DNA from: Sulfopaludibacter sp963835555
GTDB lineage: Bacteria > Acidobacteriota > Terriglobia > Bryobacterales > Bryobacteraceae
Assembly (NCBI GenBank): GCA_963835555.1
Contig: CAWIGC010000019.1
Span: 152,572-216,571, forward strand
DNA length: 64,000 nucleotides
Direction: 5' to 3'
Shown piece after piece: positions 55,075 to 64,000 of this stretch; within the stretch, counting starts at the first letter, position 1; every line of letters begins with the position of its first letter. Position numbers and translations under genes: made by a program. The notes below the pieces were generated by a model. It was given only the letters and a program-made list of their open reading frames with translations. It ran no database searches and was not told where the DNA came from.

Positions 55075-56456
55075 TTCGCAATGGCACGGTAGTGACCGCA
55101 ACCGAAACCAAGGCTGCGGACGTTTTGATCGAAGACGCGCGCATCAGGGAAGTGCGCGGCGCCATCCCGCCGGAACTCGCGGAAAAGACCATCGACGCTA
55201 CCGGAATGTACGTGATCCCCGGCGGCATCGACGCGCACACGCATCTCGATATGCCGTTCGGCGGCACCACCAGCGCCGACGATTTTCTAACGGGAACGCG
55301 CGCCGCGGCATTCGGCGGCACCACCAGCATCGTCGATTTTGCCATTCAGGGGCGCGGCACCAAGATGCGCGACGCGCTGGACACCTGGTGGAAGAAGGCG
55401 GAAGGCCGCGCCGTGATCGATTACGGCCTGCACATGATCGTCACCGACCTGGGCGCCTCCGGCCTGGAAGACATGGACGAGATGGTGGACGAAGGCGTAG
55501 CCAGCTTCAAGCTGTTCATGGCCTATCCCAACGTCCTGATGGTGGACGACGCCACCATATTCAAAGCACTCTCGCGAACGGCCAAAAACGGCGCGCTCAT
55601 CTGCATGCATGCGGAAAACGGCAGCGTGATCGACGTGATCATTGCCAAGCGCGCTGGCTGAAGGCAAGACCGCGCCCATCTACCACGCGCTCACCCGCCC
55701 CACGCGCGCCGAGGCCGAGGCCGTGCATCGCGCCATCGCCATGGCGGAAATCGCCGGCGTCCCTGTGTACATCGTGCATCTCTCGTCGGAAGACGCGCTG
55801 CAACGAGGTGCGCGAGGCGCGCGACCGCGGCGTGCCGGCCTTCGCCGAAACCTGCCCGCAATACCTGCTGCTCTCCATCGAAGAACTGGAGCGGCCGAAT
55901 TTCGAAGGCGCGAAGTACGTCTTCACCCCGCCGCTGCGCACCAAAGAGAACCTGCCCAAACTGTGGGAGGGACTGAAAGCACGACCATCTGCAAGTGGTT
56001 TCCACCGACCATTGCCCCTTCTGCTTCGCAGACCAGAAGATTCTCGGCAAAGACGACTTCACCAAAATTCCCAATGGCGGCCCCGGCATCGAAAACCGCA
56101 TGCAGCTTATCTATCACCACGGCGTGAACGCGGGGAAGCTGTCGCTCAATCGCTTCGTCGAGATCACCTCCACCGCGCCCGCGCGCATCTTCGGCATGTA
56201 TCCGCGGAAGGGCGAGATTGCCGCGGGCAGCGATGCCGACATCGTCATCTGGGATCCGCAAGCGCCTTACACCATCAGCTCCAAGACGCACCACATGCGC
56301 GTGGATTATTCCATGTTCGAGGGCTACCAGGTGCAGGGCAATGCTCGCACGGTGATCTCCCGCGGCGAGGTGATCGTGGATGGCGGGCAGTTCCTCGGCA
56401 AGCCCGGTCGCGGCAATTATCTCCGCCGCCAGGCGCGTGGAGGCGCATGGAGATAG
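55059..56456 (+). CDS. hydA: Dihydropyrimidinase (D-hydantoinase family), three frameshifts
   Basis: About 464 residues after correction. Metal site GGIDAHTHLDMPFGG, carboxylated-Lys loop ASFKLFMAYPNVLMVDD, CMHAENGSVID, VYIVHLSSEDAL and VSTDHCPFCFADQK are all present in order across four frame segments. Opens dihydrouracil to N-carbamoyl-beta-alanine. Shifts at about 55655, 55801 and 55987, each equal to one extra base; the joins read KALAEGKT, EDALNEVREAR and EGLKHDHLQVV. Overlaps the permease start by 10 bases. Confidence 0.85.
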
Positions 56457-57916
56457 AGCGGGGGCCAGGCGCCAAGGGCCGGGGGCCGGGTGAGAGTGGA
56501 GCAGTTACCCGCGACCCCAGCCTCTACAACGAAGACCTTGCGCCCATCCCCCGGGAGCGCCGCACCTGGGGCACTTACAACTACGCCTCCCTGTGGGTGG
56601 CCATGTCCGTCTGCATCCCTACTTACATGCTGGCCTCGGGCCTGATCGCCGGCGGCATGAGCTGGTGGCAGGCCATCGTGACCATCCTGCTGGGCAACCT
56701 GATCGTGCTCGTCCCCATGCTGCTGAACGCCCATGCCGGCGCGAAATACGGCATTCCGTTCCCGGTGCTGGTGCGCGCTTCGTTCGGCGTGCGCGGCGCC
56801 AACGTGCCGGCCGTTCTGCGCGCGCTGGTGGCTTGCGGATGGTTCGGCATCCAGACCTGGATCGGCGGGCAGGCCATCTACTCCATGCTGCGGATCATCT
56901 GGCCGGCAGCGGGCGGCATGGCGGGCGGCATCTGGATTTGCTTCTTCGCTTTCTGGGCGCTGAACATCGCGGTCATCTGGCGCGGCATCGAGACCATCAA
57001 ATTCCTGGAAGGCATCGGCGCGCCGTTCATGCTGGGTATCGGCCTGCTGCTCTTGTGGTGGATCACGGGCAAGGCCGGCGGCTTCGGGCCGGTCCTGAGC
57101 GCGCCCAGCAAATTCCGCACTACGGCCGAGTTCTTCCGCTTCTTCGTTCCGTCGCTCACCGGCATGGTGGGCTTCTGGGCTACGGTGGCGCTCAACATCC
57201 CCGACTTCACCCGCTACGCCAAATCGCAAAAGGCGCAGGCGCTGGGCCAGGCGCTGGGCTTGCCTGCCGCCATGACGCTCTATTCCTTCATCGGCGTGGC
57301 CGTCACCTCGGCGTCCGTGGTGCTGTTCGGCGAAGCGATCTGGGATCCGGTGGTGCTGCTCGGCAAATTCAATCAGCCCGTGGTCGCGTTCATCGCCCTG
57401 ATCGCGCTGCTGGTCGCCACGCTGAACACCAACGTCGCGGCCAACGTGGTTTCGCCCTCGAACGATTTTTCCAATCTCAACCCGCGCCTGATTTCGTTCC
57501 GCACCGGAGGCCTGATCACGGGCGTGATCGGCGTGCTGATGATGCCCTGGAAACTGCTGACGCGATTTCAGCTCGTACATTTTCGGCTGGCTGGTGGGAT
57601 ATTCGGGCCTGCTGGGGCCCATCGCCGGCGTGATGATCGCGGACTATTTCGTGGTGCGCCGCGCGCGCCTGCGGGTGGACGATCTGTACCGGCGCCAGGG
57701 TGCTTACGAATATGATAACGGCGTCAATCCGCGCGCCATCGTAGCGCTGGCCATGGGAATCGCCGTCGCGCTTCTGGGACTGTTCGTGCCCGCCGCTGCG
57801 GCTGCTCTACGACTATGCCTGGTTCGTCGGCTTCGGAGTCTCCGGGCGCCGTTTACGTCATATTGATGCAGCGCGCTCCGGCCGCCGCCATACTGCCGGA
57901 GTGGGAGAATGAATAA
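56447..57916 (+). CDS. NCS1-family nucleobase permease (uracil/allantoin type), three frameshifts
   Basis: About 488 residues, 12 predicted membrane segments. Motifs: TWGTYNYASLWVAMSVCIPT, NAHAGAKYGIPFPVLVRASF (NCS1 signature), LNIPDFTRYAKSQKAQALGQ. Imports a pyrimidine base or related ring with Na+ or H+. Shifts at about 57570 (ACGCGATT), 57790-57793 (CCC) and 57844-57846 (GGG), each one extra base; the corrected tail ends ILPEWENE at the TAA just before the mmsA ATG. Substrate is inferred from the operon. Confidence 0.85.
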
Positions 57917-59392
57917 ATGATCGACACTGGATCTGCCGTAGGAACCGTCTCGTTCTACATCAACGGCGCGTGGGAGAAGCCCGTAGGGCCGCACCATGGG
58001 CGCCGTGACCAACCCAGCCACCGGCGAAGTGATCGCCGAAGTGCCGTACGCCACCGAGGCCGATATCGACCGCGCCGTGCGCGCCGCCCACGAGGCATTC
58101 CTGAAGTGGCGCGAAGTGCCCGTGGTGGATCGCGTGCAGGTGCTCTATCGCTACAAAGACGCTGCTCGAAAAACACGCCGACGAAATCGCCGCGCATCCT
58201 CACCACGCGAAAACGGCAAGACCATCGACGACGCCCGGGCCGAAGTGCGCCGCCTGATCCAGATGGTGGAAGTGGCCTGCGGCATGCCCAGCCTGATGAT
58301 GGGCGATTCGCTCAACGACGTGGCCGCGGGCATCGACTGCAAGACCATCCGCCAGCCCATCGGCGTCTGCGCCGGCATCACTCCCTTCAATTTCCCCGCC
58401 ATGGTGCCGATGTGGATGTACCCCTTCGCCATCGCCTGCGGCAACACGTTCGTCCTGAAGCCCTCGGAAAAAGTGCCGCTCACGCCGACCCGCGCCATCG
58501 AACTGCTGCACGATGCCGGACTGCCGCCGGGCGTGCTGAACCTGGTGCACGGCGGCAAGGAGGCGGTGGACGCGCCTGCTGCACCATCCGCTGGTCAAGG
58601 CCGTCTCATTCGTCGGCTCCACGCCCGTGGCCAAGTACATCTACACCACTGCCGCCGCCGAGGGCAAGCGCGTGCAGGCGCTGGGCGGCGCCAAGAATCA
58701 CCTGGTGGTCATGCCCGATGCCGATATGCCGAAGACCGTCGAAGCGATCATCGGCTCGGCTTTCGGCGCCGCCGGCGAGCGCTGTCTGGCGGGCAGTGTG
58801 CTGGTGCCGGTGGGCGATGCCGCCGGTCCCCTGCTCGACTTACTCGTCGAAGCGCACGCAAGTCGCTGGCCGTGGGCGATGGATCGACAGACCGGCATCG
58901 AAATGGGCCCGCTGGTGACCGGCGATCATTGCGCGCAAGGTGGCCGGCTATGTCGAAAAGGGCGTGGCCGAAGGCGCGACCCCGCTGGTGGATGGCCGCA
59001 CCGCCAAGCCTGAGCGGCGGCGGATTCTTCCTGGGCCCGACGATCTTCGACCACGTGACGCCGGAGATGACCATCGCGCGCAGAAGAGATCTTCGGCCCG
59101 GTGCTTTCGGTGATGCGCGTCAACACGCTGGACGACGCCATCAACCTGGTGAACCGCTCGCCGTTCGGCAACGCCACCGCCATCTTCACCGAGCAACGGC
59201 AAATCCGCGCGCGAGTACTCCTCGCGAATCGAAGTCGGCATGGTGGGCGTAAACGTCGGGGTCGCCGCGCCGATGGCCTTCTTCCCCTTCGCCGGCTGGA
59301 AGAATTCGTTCTTCGGCGACCTGCACGCCCACGGCAAGGATGCCGTCGCGTTCTACACCGAGCAGAAGGTGATCATGAGCCGGTGGTTTTAG
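57917..59392 (+). CDS. mmsA: MmsA, (methyl)malonate-semialdehyde dehydrogenase (acylating), about twelve frameshifts
   Basis: About 487 residues when frames are joined. Recognisable blocks: FYINGAWEKPVG, NPATGEVIAEVPYATEADID, ENGKTIDDARAEVRRLIQMV, ITPFNFPAMVPMWMYPFAIA, SFVGSTPVAKYIYTTAAAEG, FGAAGERCLAGSVLVPVGDA with the catalytic Cys, EEIFGPVLSVMRVNTLDDA and C-terminal FFGDLHAHGKDAVAFYTEQK. Converts malonate or methylmalonate semialdehyde to acetyl- or propionyl-CoA. Shifts near 57983, 58160, 58195, 58204, 58577, 58862 (2), 58890, 58928, 59011, 59087 and 59194, all insertion-type. Product of the gene as written would be non-functional. Confidence 0.8.
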
Positions 59393-59411
59393 TACACTCG
59401 ATTTGAGGTAG

Positions 59412-59488
<77 letters not shown>

Positions 59489-59633
59489 ATGTTTCAACAA
59501 AGGGTTCCTGCCGGTTTGCTTCAGATGCCGCGATGCCTGCTTTGGTCGAACCCGCTACCTGCTAATATCTCTGATAATAGAGTCCTGTACGGTTCCATTA
59601 ACGGAAAAACAACTTCGGTTATGGGTTGGTTGA

Positions 59634-61010
59634 ATGTCTACAATTACAAGAGTTCCTGATTCGCCTCCGGAAGGCCGGACGCCGGGCCAGATCGAGCCAA
59701 CGCCGCCCGGCCATTCCAAATCGAAACGCGGTCTGCTATGGGTGCTTTTCCTGCTCGTGATCGCCGCGATCACGGGATACGCGGTCTGGCACGTTGGTGA
59801 CCCCAGCACCGCGCCCAAAACGCAAGGCGGCGGGGGCGGGGGCGGTAGAGGCCGGGGCGCTGGTATAGGCCCTGTACCGGTGGTAGTCGCGAAGGTAACG
59901 CGTGCCAGCATTCCGGTTATTCTGAACGGGCTGGGCAACGTCAGCCCCTTCTATACGGTGACGGTCAAATCCCGCGTGGACGGTCAGTTGATGAAGGTCG
60001 GCTTCAACGAGGGCGATCTGGTTCACGAGGGCCAGGTCCTGGCCGAAATCGACCCCCGGCCCTATCAGGTGCAACTCGATTTGGCGCAAGCCACACTGGC
60101 AAAAGACCAGGCCCTGCTGAACAACGCCAAGCTGGATCTGTCCCGGTACCAGGAGCTGGTGAAGACGAAGGCCATTCCCACCCAGCAACTGGACACTCAG
60201 GCGGCACTGGTCGCGCAATACGAAGCCACCATCAAGCAGGACCAGGCCAATATCGAGAATGCCAATTTGCAGTTGGTTTATTCCAAGGTCACGGCTCCCA
60301 TCACCGGTGTTTTGGGGCTGCGCCTGGTAGACCCCGGCAACATCGTACACGCCGGCGATGCCAATGGCATGGTCACGATCACGCAACTGCAGCCGATTGC
60401 CGTGCTGTTTACCATCCCCGAAGACAATCTTCCCGATGTGACGCAGAAACTGCGCGAGGGCATGAAGCTTCCGGTGGAGGCATACAATCGGGACAGTTCC
60501 AAGAAGTTGGCGTCCGGTATGCTGGTGACCCTGGATAACCAGATTGACAGCAGCACCGGCACTTCGAAGATGAAAGCGGTGTTCGACAACAAGGACTTCG
60601 CGCTGTTTCCACAGCAATTCGTCAACATCGCCGTGCGGGTGGACACTCTGAACAACCAGCTCGTAGTTCCAGGTGTAGCCGTACAGAGCGGCCAGCAGGG
60701 CACTTTCGTCTACCTGGTGGATGAAGATTCGCGAGTGCACCTGAGACCAGTGCGCGTGGGCATCGCAACGCCGACTTCGACAGCCATTCTAAGCGGCGTC
60801 TCCGACGGCGACCGCGTGGTTATCGACGGAACCGATAGACTCGTGGACGGGGCGGTGGTTCGTGTTCGGAAGCCTGGAGAGTTGGATAATCCTCCCGGTT
60901 ACGATCCGGGTGCGGGGGGACGCAGCGGCCGCGGCGGAGGCAAAAAAGGCGGCGGCAAGAAAGGCGATGGCAGGTCTAAATCTGACGGTAGCGGAGGCGC
61001 TGGGCGGTGA
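59634..61010 (+). CDS. RND efflux periplasmic adaptor (membrane fusion protein, MdtA-like)
   Basis: 458 residues. One N-terminal membrane anchor (RGLLWVLFLLVIAAITGYAV), a Gly-rich linker, then barrel/lipoyl parts (VKSRVDGQLMKVGFNEGDLV, GQVLAEIDPRPYQVQLDLAQ), a helical hairpin about 130-200, the second lipoyl half (VTAPITGVLGLRLVDPGNIV) and a Lys/Gly-rich tail of about 45 residues. Links the inner-membrane pump to an outer-membrane channel. Overlaps the pump gene by 4 bases (GTGA). Confidence 0.93.
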   Translation: MSTITRVPDSPPEGRTPGQIEPTPPGHSKSKRGLLWVLFLLVIAAITGYAVWHVGDPSTAPKTQGGGGGGGRGRGAGIGPVPVVVAKVTRASIPVILNGLGNVSPFYTVTVKSRVDGQLMKVGFNEGDLVHEGQVLAEIDPRPYQVQLDLAQATLAKDQALLNNAKLDLSRYQELVKTKAIPTQQLDTQAALVAQYEATIKQDQANIENANLQLVYSKVTAPITGVLGLRLVDPGNIVHAGDANGMVTITQLQPIAVLFTIPEDNLPDVTQKLREGMKLPVEAYNRDSSKKLASGMLVTLDNQIDSSTGTSKMKAVFDNKDFALFPQQFVNIAVRVDTLNNQLVVPGVAVQSGQQGTFVYLVDEDSRVHLRPVRVGIATPTSTAILSGVSDGDRVVIDGTDRLVDGAVVRVRKPGELDNPPGYDPGAGGRSGRGGGKKGGGKKGDGRSKSDGSGGAGR

Positions 61011-64000
61011 GTCCTTCCCGCATATTCATCCTGAGGCCCGTGGCTACGTCCTTGATGATGGCGGGCGTTGTGCTCGTCGGTATTACGGCTTTCCGCCAGT
61101 TGCCGGTTTCGGCTCTACCGCAGGTTGACTATCCGACCATCCAGATCCAGACATTCTATCCGGGCGCGAGCCCCGAGGTGGTGACGTCTTCGATCACTGC
61201 GCCGCTGGAGAAGCAGTTCGGCCAAGTGCCCGGACTCACCCAGATGACGTCGATCAGCTCCTTCAACAGTTCGCTGATCACGCTGCAGTTCTCGCTCGAT
61301 CTGAGCATCGATGTGGCCGAGCAGGAAGTGCAGGCAGCCATTAATGCCTCCTCGACTTTTCTTCCCAATAACCTTCCGTTCCCTCCGCTTTACAGCAAAA
61401 CAAATCCGGCCGATGCGCCGATTCTCACTCTGGCGGTGACCTCTAAGACGGTACCGCTGCCGAGAATCGAAGAGTTGGCTGAGACGCGCATGGCGCAGCG
61501 GATTTCGCAACTCAGGGGCGTAGGCCTGGTGAGCATCAGCGGCGGGCAGCGGCCGGCCGTCCGGGTGCAGGCGAACCCCACGGCGCTGGCCTCTTACGGT
61601 TTGAGTCTCGAGGCGTTGCGGACGGCATTGAGCAGCGCCAACGTGAACATGGCCAAAGGCAGCTTCGATGGACCCGACCAGGCGTGGACCATCAACGACA
61701 ACGACCAGTTGAGCACGGGCGCGCAGTACGGGCCGATTATTCTGGCTTACCGCAATGGGGCGCCTGTCCGCGTCCGGGATGTGGCCACCGTCATTGACGG
61801 CGCAGAGAATACCAAACTGGCGGCCTGGGTAAACGCCGACCGCGCCATCGTCCTCAACATTCAGCGGCAGCCCGGAACCAACATCATCAGCGTGGTGGAC
61901 ACGGTCCAGGCCATCCTGCCTCAAATTCAGGCGTCCCTTCCCGAGGGGATCCAGGTGCGGGTTATCAGCGACCGTACCACCACCATCCGGGCATCGGTCG
62001 AAGACGTCGAATTCGAACTCCTGCTGACGACCGGCCTCGTGGTGATGGTGATCTTCCTGTTCCTGCGCAGCGCCTCGGCCACCATTATTCCGGGCATTGC
62101 CGTGCCTCTGTCCCTGGTGGGCACTTTTGCCGTCATGTACCTGCTGGGCTACAGCCTGGACAACCTCTCGTTGATGGCGCTCACCATCTCCACCGGCTTT
62201 GTGGTGGACGACGCCATCGTGATGATCGAAAACATCTCCCGGTATATCGAGAAGGGAGACTCGGCGATGGAGGCCGCGCTCAAAGGGTCGGCCGAGATCG
62301 GATTCACCATCGTATCGTTGACCGTCTCGCTGATCGCCGTGCTGATTCCGCTGCTGTTCATGGCGGACATCGTGGGCCGGCTGTTCCGGGAATTCGCGGT
62401 GACGCTGGCGGTCACCATCATCTTTTCGGCATTTGTCTCCCTGACGCTGACGCCCATGATGGCGGCGCGCATTCTTAAGCACCATCCCGAGTCGGAACAG
62501 GGTACTTTGTACCGCTGGTCGGAGTGGTGCTTTACCAAGTCCATCGAAGGGTACGGCGCCATGGTCAGGGTGGTGCTGCGTCATCAGCCGTTAACCCTGC
62601 TGGTAGCCGTGGGCACGCTGGGGCTGACGTTTTACCTGTACGTGATCGTCCCCAAAGGCTTCTTCCCGGTGCAGGATACCGGCGCGGTGCTGGGAATTTC
62701 ACAAGCACCGGAGACGGTTTCATTTTCGGCCATGGCCAAGCGGCAGCAGGAACTGGCGCAGGTAATCCGTCAGGATCCGGCAGTGGAGAATCTCACCTCG
62801 TTTATCGGCGCCGACGGTGTGAACACCACCATGAACAGCGGCCGTATTCAGATCACGTTGAAGCCGCTCGAAGAGCGCAAAGGCGTTTCGGCAGTGGACG
62901 TGATCCGGCGGTTGGATTCGAAGCTGCAACAGGTTTCGGGAATCCAGCTTTACATGCAGCCGGTGCAGGATCTGACGGTGGAAGACCGCATCAGCCGGAC
63001 ACAATATCAGTACGCGCTGGATGCGCCCGACAAGGAGGTGCTCGACCAATGGGTTCCGCGCCTTCTGGAGCGGATGAAAGCTTTGCCGGAATTGCGCGAC
63101 GTGGCAAGCGATCAGCAAAATAACGGTATCGGGCTGCTGGTGTCTATCGACCGCGATACCGCCGGCCGCCTGGGGATCACTCCGCAGAATATTGACGACA
63201 CGTTGTACGATTCCTTCGGCCAGAGGCAGGTATCGACGATTTACACGCAGACCAACCAGTTCCACGTGATCCTGGAGGTGGCGCCGCACTACCAGTTGGA
63301 CGCGTCGGCGCTGGGAAACCTATATGTGCCGATCGGATCGGCGTCGGCGAACCTGGCCACGACCATCGCCCTGGCCGGGACGAATAGCGCTCTCACCGGC
63401 GCGGCAGCTCTGGCGCCGGCGCCGCTCCGTTCGCTGATCCGCGCAACCCAAATATCGGCGCCCATCACCATTAACCATCAGAGCCAGTTCCCGGTGGTTA
63501 CGCTTTCTTTCAATCTGGCGCCGGGGCGTCTCTCGGCGCCGCGGTTCAGCACATCAAGCAGGCGACCCAGCAGCTCGGGATGCCGGCCAGTATCGAACCC
63601 AGCTTCCAGGGCACAGCCCGCGCGTTCGAATCGTCGCTGGCTAACGAATCCATCCTGATTCTGGCTGCCATGGTCACGGTCTATCTGGTTCTTGGCATCC
63701 TTTATGAGAGCTTTATCCACCCCATCACGATTCTTTCCACACTGCCTTCGGCCGGAGTGGGCGCGATTCTGGCCCTGATTCTGTTCAAGAAGGACCTGGA
63801 TGTGATTGCCCTGATCGGCATCATTCTTCTAATCGGTATTGTGAAGAAGAACGCCATTATGATGATTGACTTTGCGCTGGACGCGGAGCGTAACGAAGGT
63901 AAGCGGCCGGAGGAAGCGATTTATCAGGCGTGCCTGCTGCGCTTCCGTCCCATCATGATGACCACTATGGCCGCGTTGCTCGGCGCGGTTCCGCTGGCCT
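61007..64000 (+). CDS. RND multidrug efflux pump (MdtB/MdtC/AcrB-like), partial at window end, one frameshift
   Basis: At least 997 residues. GTG start 61007. Features: first membrane helix LRPVATSLMMAGVVLVGITA, PQVDYPTIQIQTFYPGASPE, proton-relay STGFVVDDAIVMIENISRYI (Asp-Asp), and VTLAVTIIFSAFVSLTLTPM. From about 63525 the reading moves to another frame (SLGAAVQHIKQATQQLGMPA ... IGIVKKNAIMMIDFAL), which runs off the end; here the change equals one missing base in the G4 run at about 63523-63527, unlike most other shifts. Hydrophobic and HAE1-type by length and motifs; substrates unknown. Confidence 0.9.

Noticed and set aside
53990..59392. Programmed +1 frameshifting as an explanation for the broken operon
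   Set aside because: Up to twelve shifts in one gene in varied contexts, without a shared slippery codon or stimulatory element, do not fit known programmed events.
59542..59568. Sigma-70 promoter TTGGTC-N15-TAATAT ahead of the RND adaptor gene
   Set aside because: Spacer of 15 bases and two -35 mismatches make it too weak to list as a feature.

Overview
The window looks like a chromosomal segment of an acidobacterium of the Bryobacterales / Candidatus Solibacter type. The evidence is a secreted protein ending in the Solibacter-type C-terminal domain (TIGR03437-like), a paired DUF1501 / DUF1549-DUF1553 secretion cassette, an ADOP-type MacB/FtsX permease, a bacterial GH63-like glucosidase and a bacillithiol gene (bshC). 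The lineage is inferred from family content; no rRNA is present.

Layout. 1-10.6 kb is housekeeping and mixed: permease tail, GH63-like enzyme, the bshC-rseP-dxr run, a beta-hydroxyacid dehydrogenase, a CPBP-type membrane protease and a LolA-like secreted protein. 10.6-36.9 kb is a large flagellar locus with four transcription blocks: flgM-flgN-like-flgK-flgL (minus), a sigma-54 activator (plus), a long minus-strand export/switch operon (fliK-flgD-flgE-fliN-fliO-fliP-fliQ-fliR-flhB-flhA-flhF-fliA-fliN-like-small membrane protein), the plus-strand rod/ring operon flgF-G-A-H-I-J, and flaG/fliS (minus). A MoxR ATPase with a large partner of unknown function lies downstream of the export operon. 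Flagellin, the MS-ring/C-ring core (fliF, fliG, fliM), the ATPase (fliI) and the motor genes are not in the window. 36.7-50.2 kb holds accessory genes: a small conserved-looking ORF, a HELIH metalloprotease, a tandem Usp protein, an acyl-CoA synthetase, an ADP-forming CoA ligase/GNAT fusion, the DUF1501/DUF1553 pair, the Solibacter-domain protein and a HicBA pair whose toxin is truncated. 50.2-59.4 kb is a seven-gene reductive pyrimidine catabolism operon (beta-ureidopropionase, class III aminotransferase, preT, preA, dihydropyrimidinase, NCS1 permease, mmsA). The order implies uptake of uracil/thymine, reduction, ring opening, decarbamoylation, transamination to a semialdehyde, and conversion to acetyl- or propionyl-CoA. 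tRNA-Arg(UCU) follows, then an RND efflux adaptor and an RND pump that runs off the end.

Regulation. Sigma-28-type promoters can be read in front of flgM, of the sigma-54 activator and of fliS, and fliA and flgM are both in the window. This suggests a FliA/FlgM checkpoint joined to an NtrC-type activator with a degenerate receiver domain.

Sequence quality. Many genes are broken by single-base shifts, nearly all equivalent to one extra base, often in G/C runs. They concentrate at 38.5-40.3 kb and 54-59.4 kb, while most flagellar genes are intact. I annotate each broken gene over its full span and give the likely shift position. Sequencing or assembly error is the leading explanation; gene decay in the pyrimidine operon cannot be excluded from sequence alone. 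The most interesting unexplained element is an intergenic region at about 7.84-7.99 kb with two interlocking perfect stems (8 and 10 bp, H-type pseudoknot) followed by a hairpin and T-tract.
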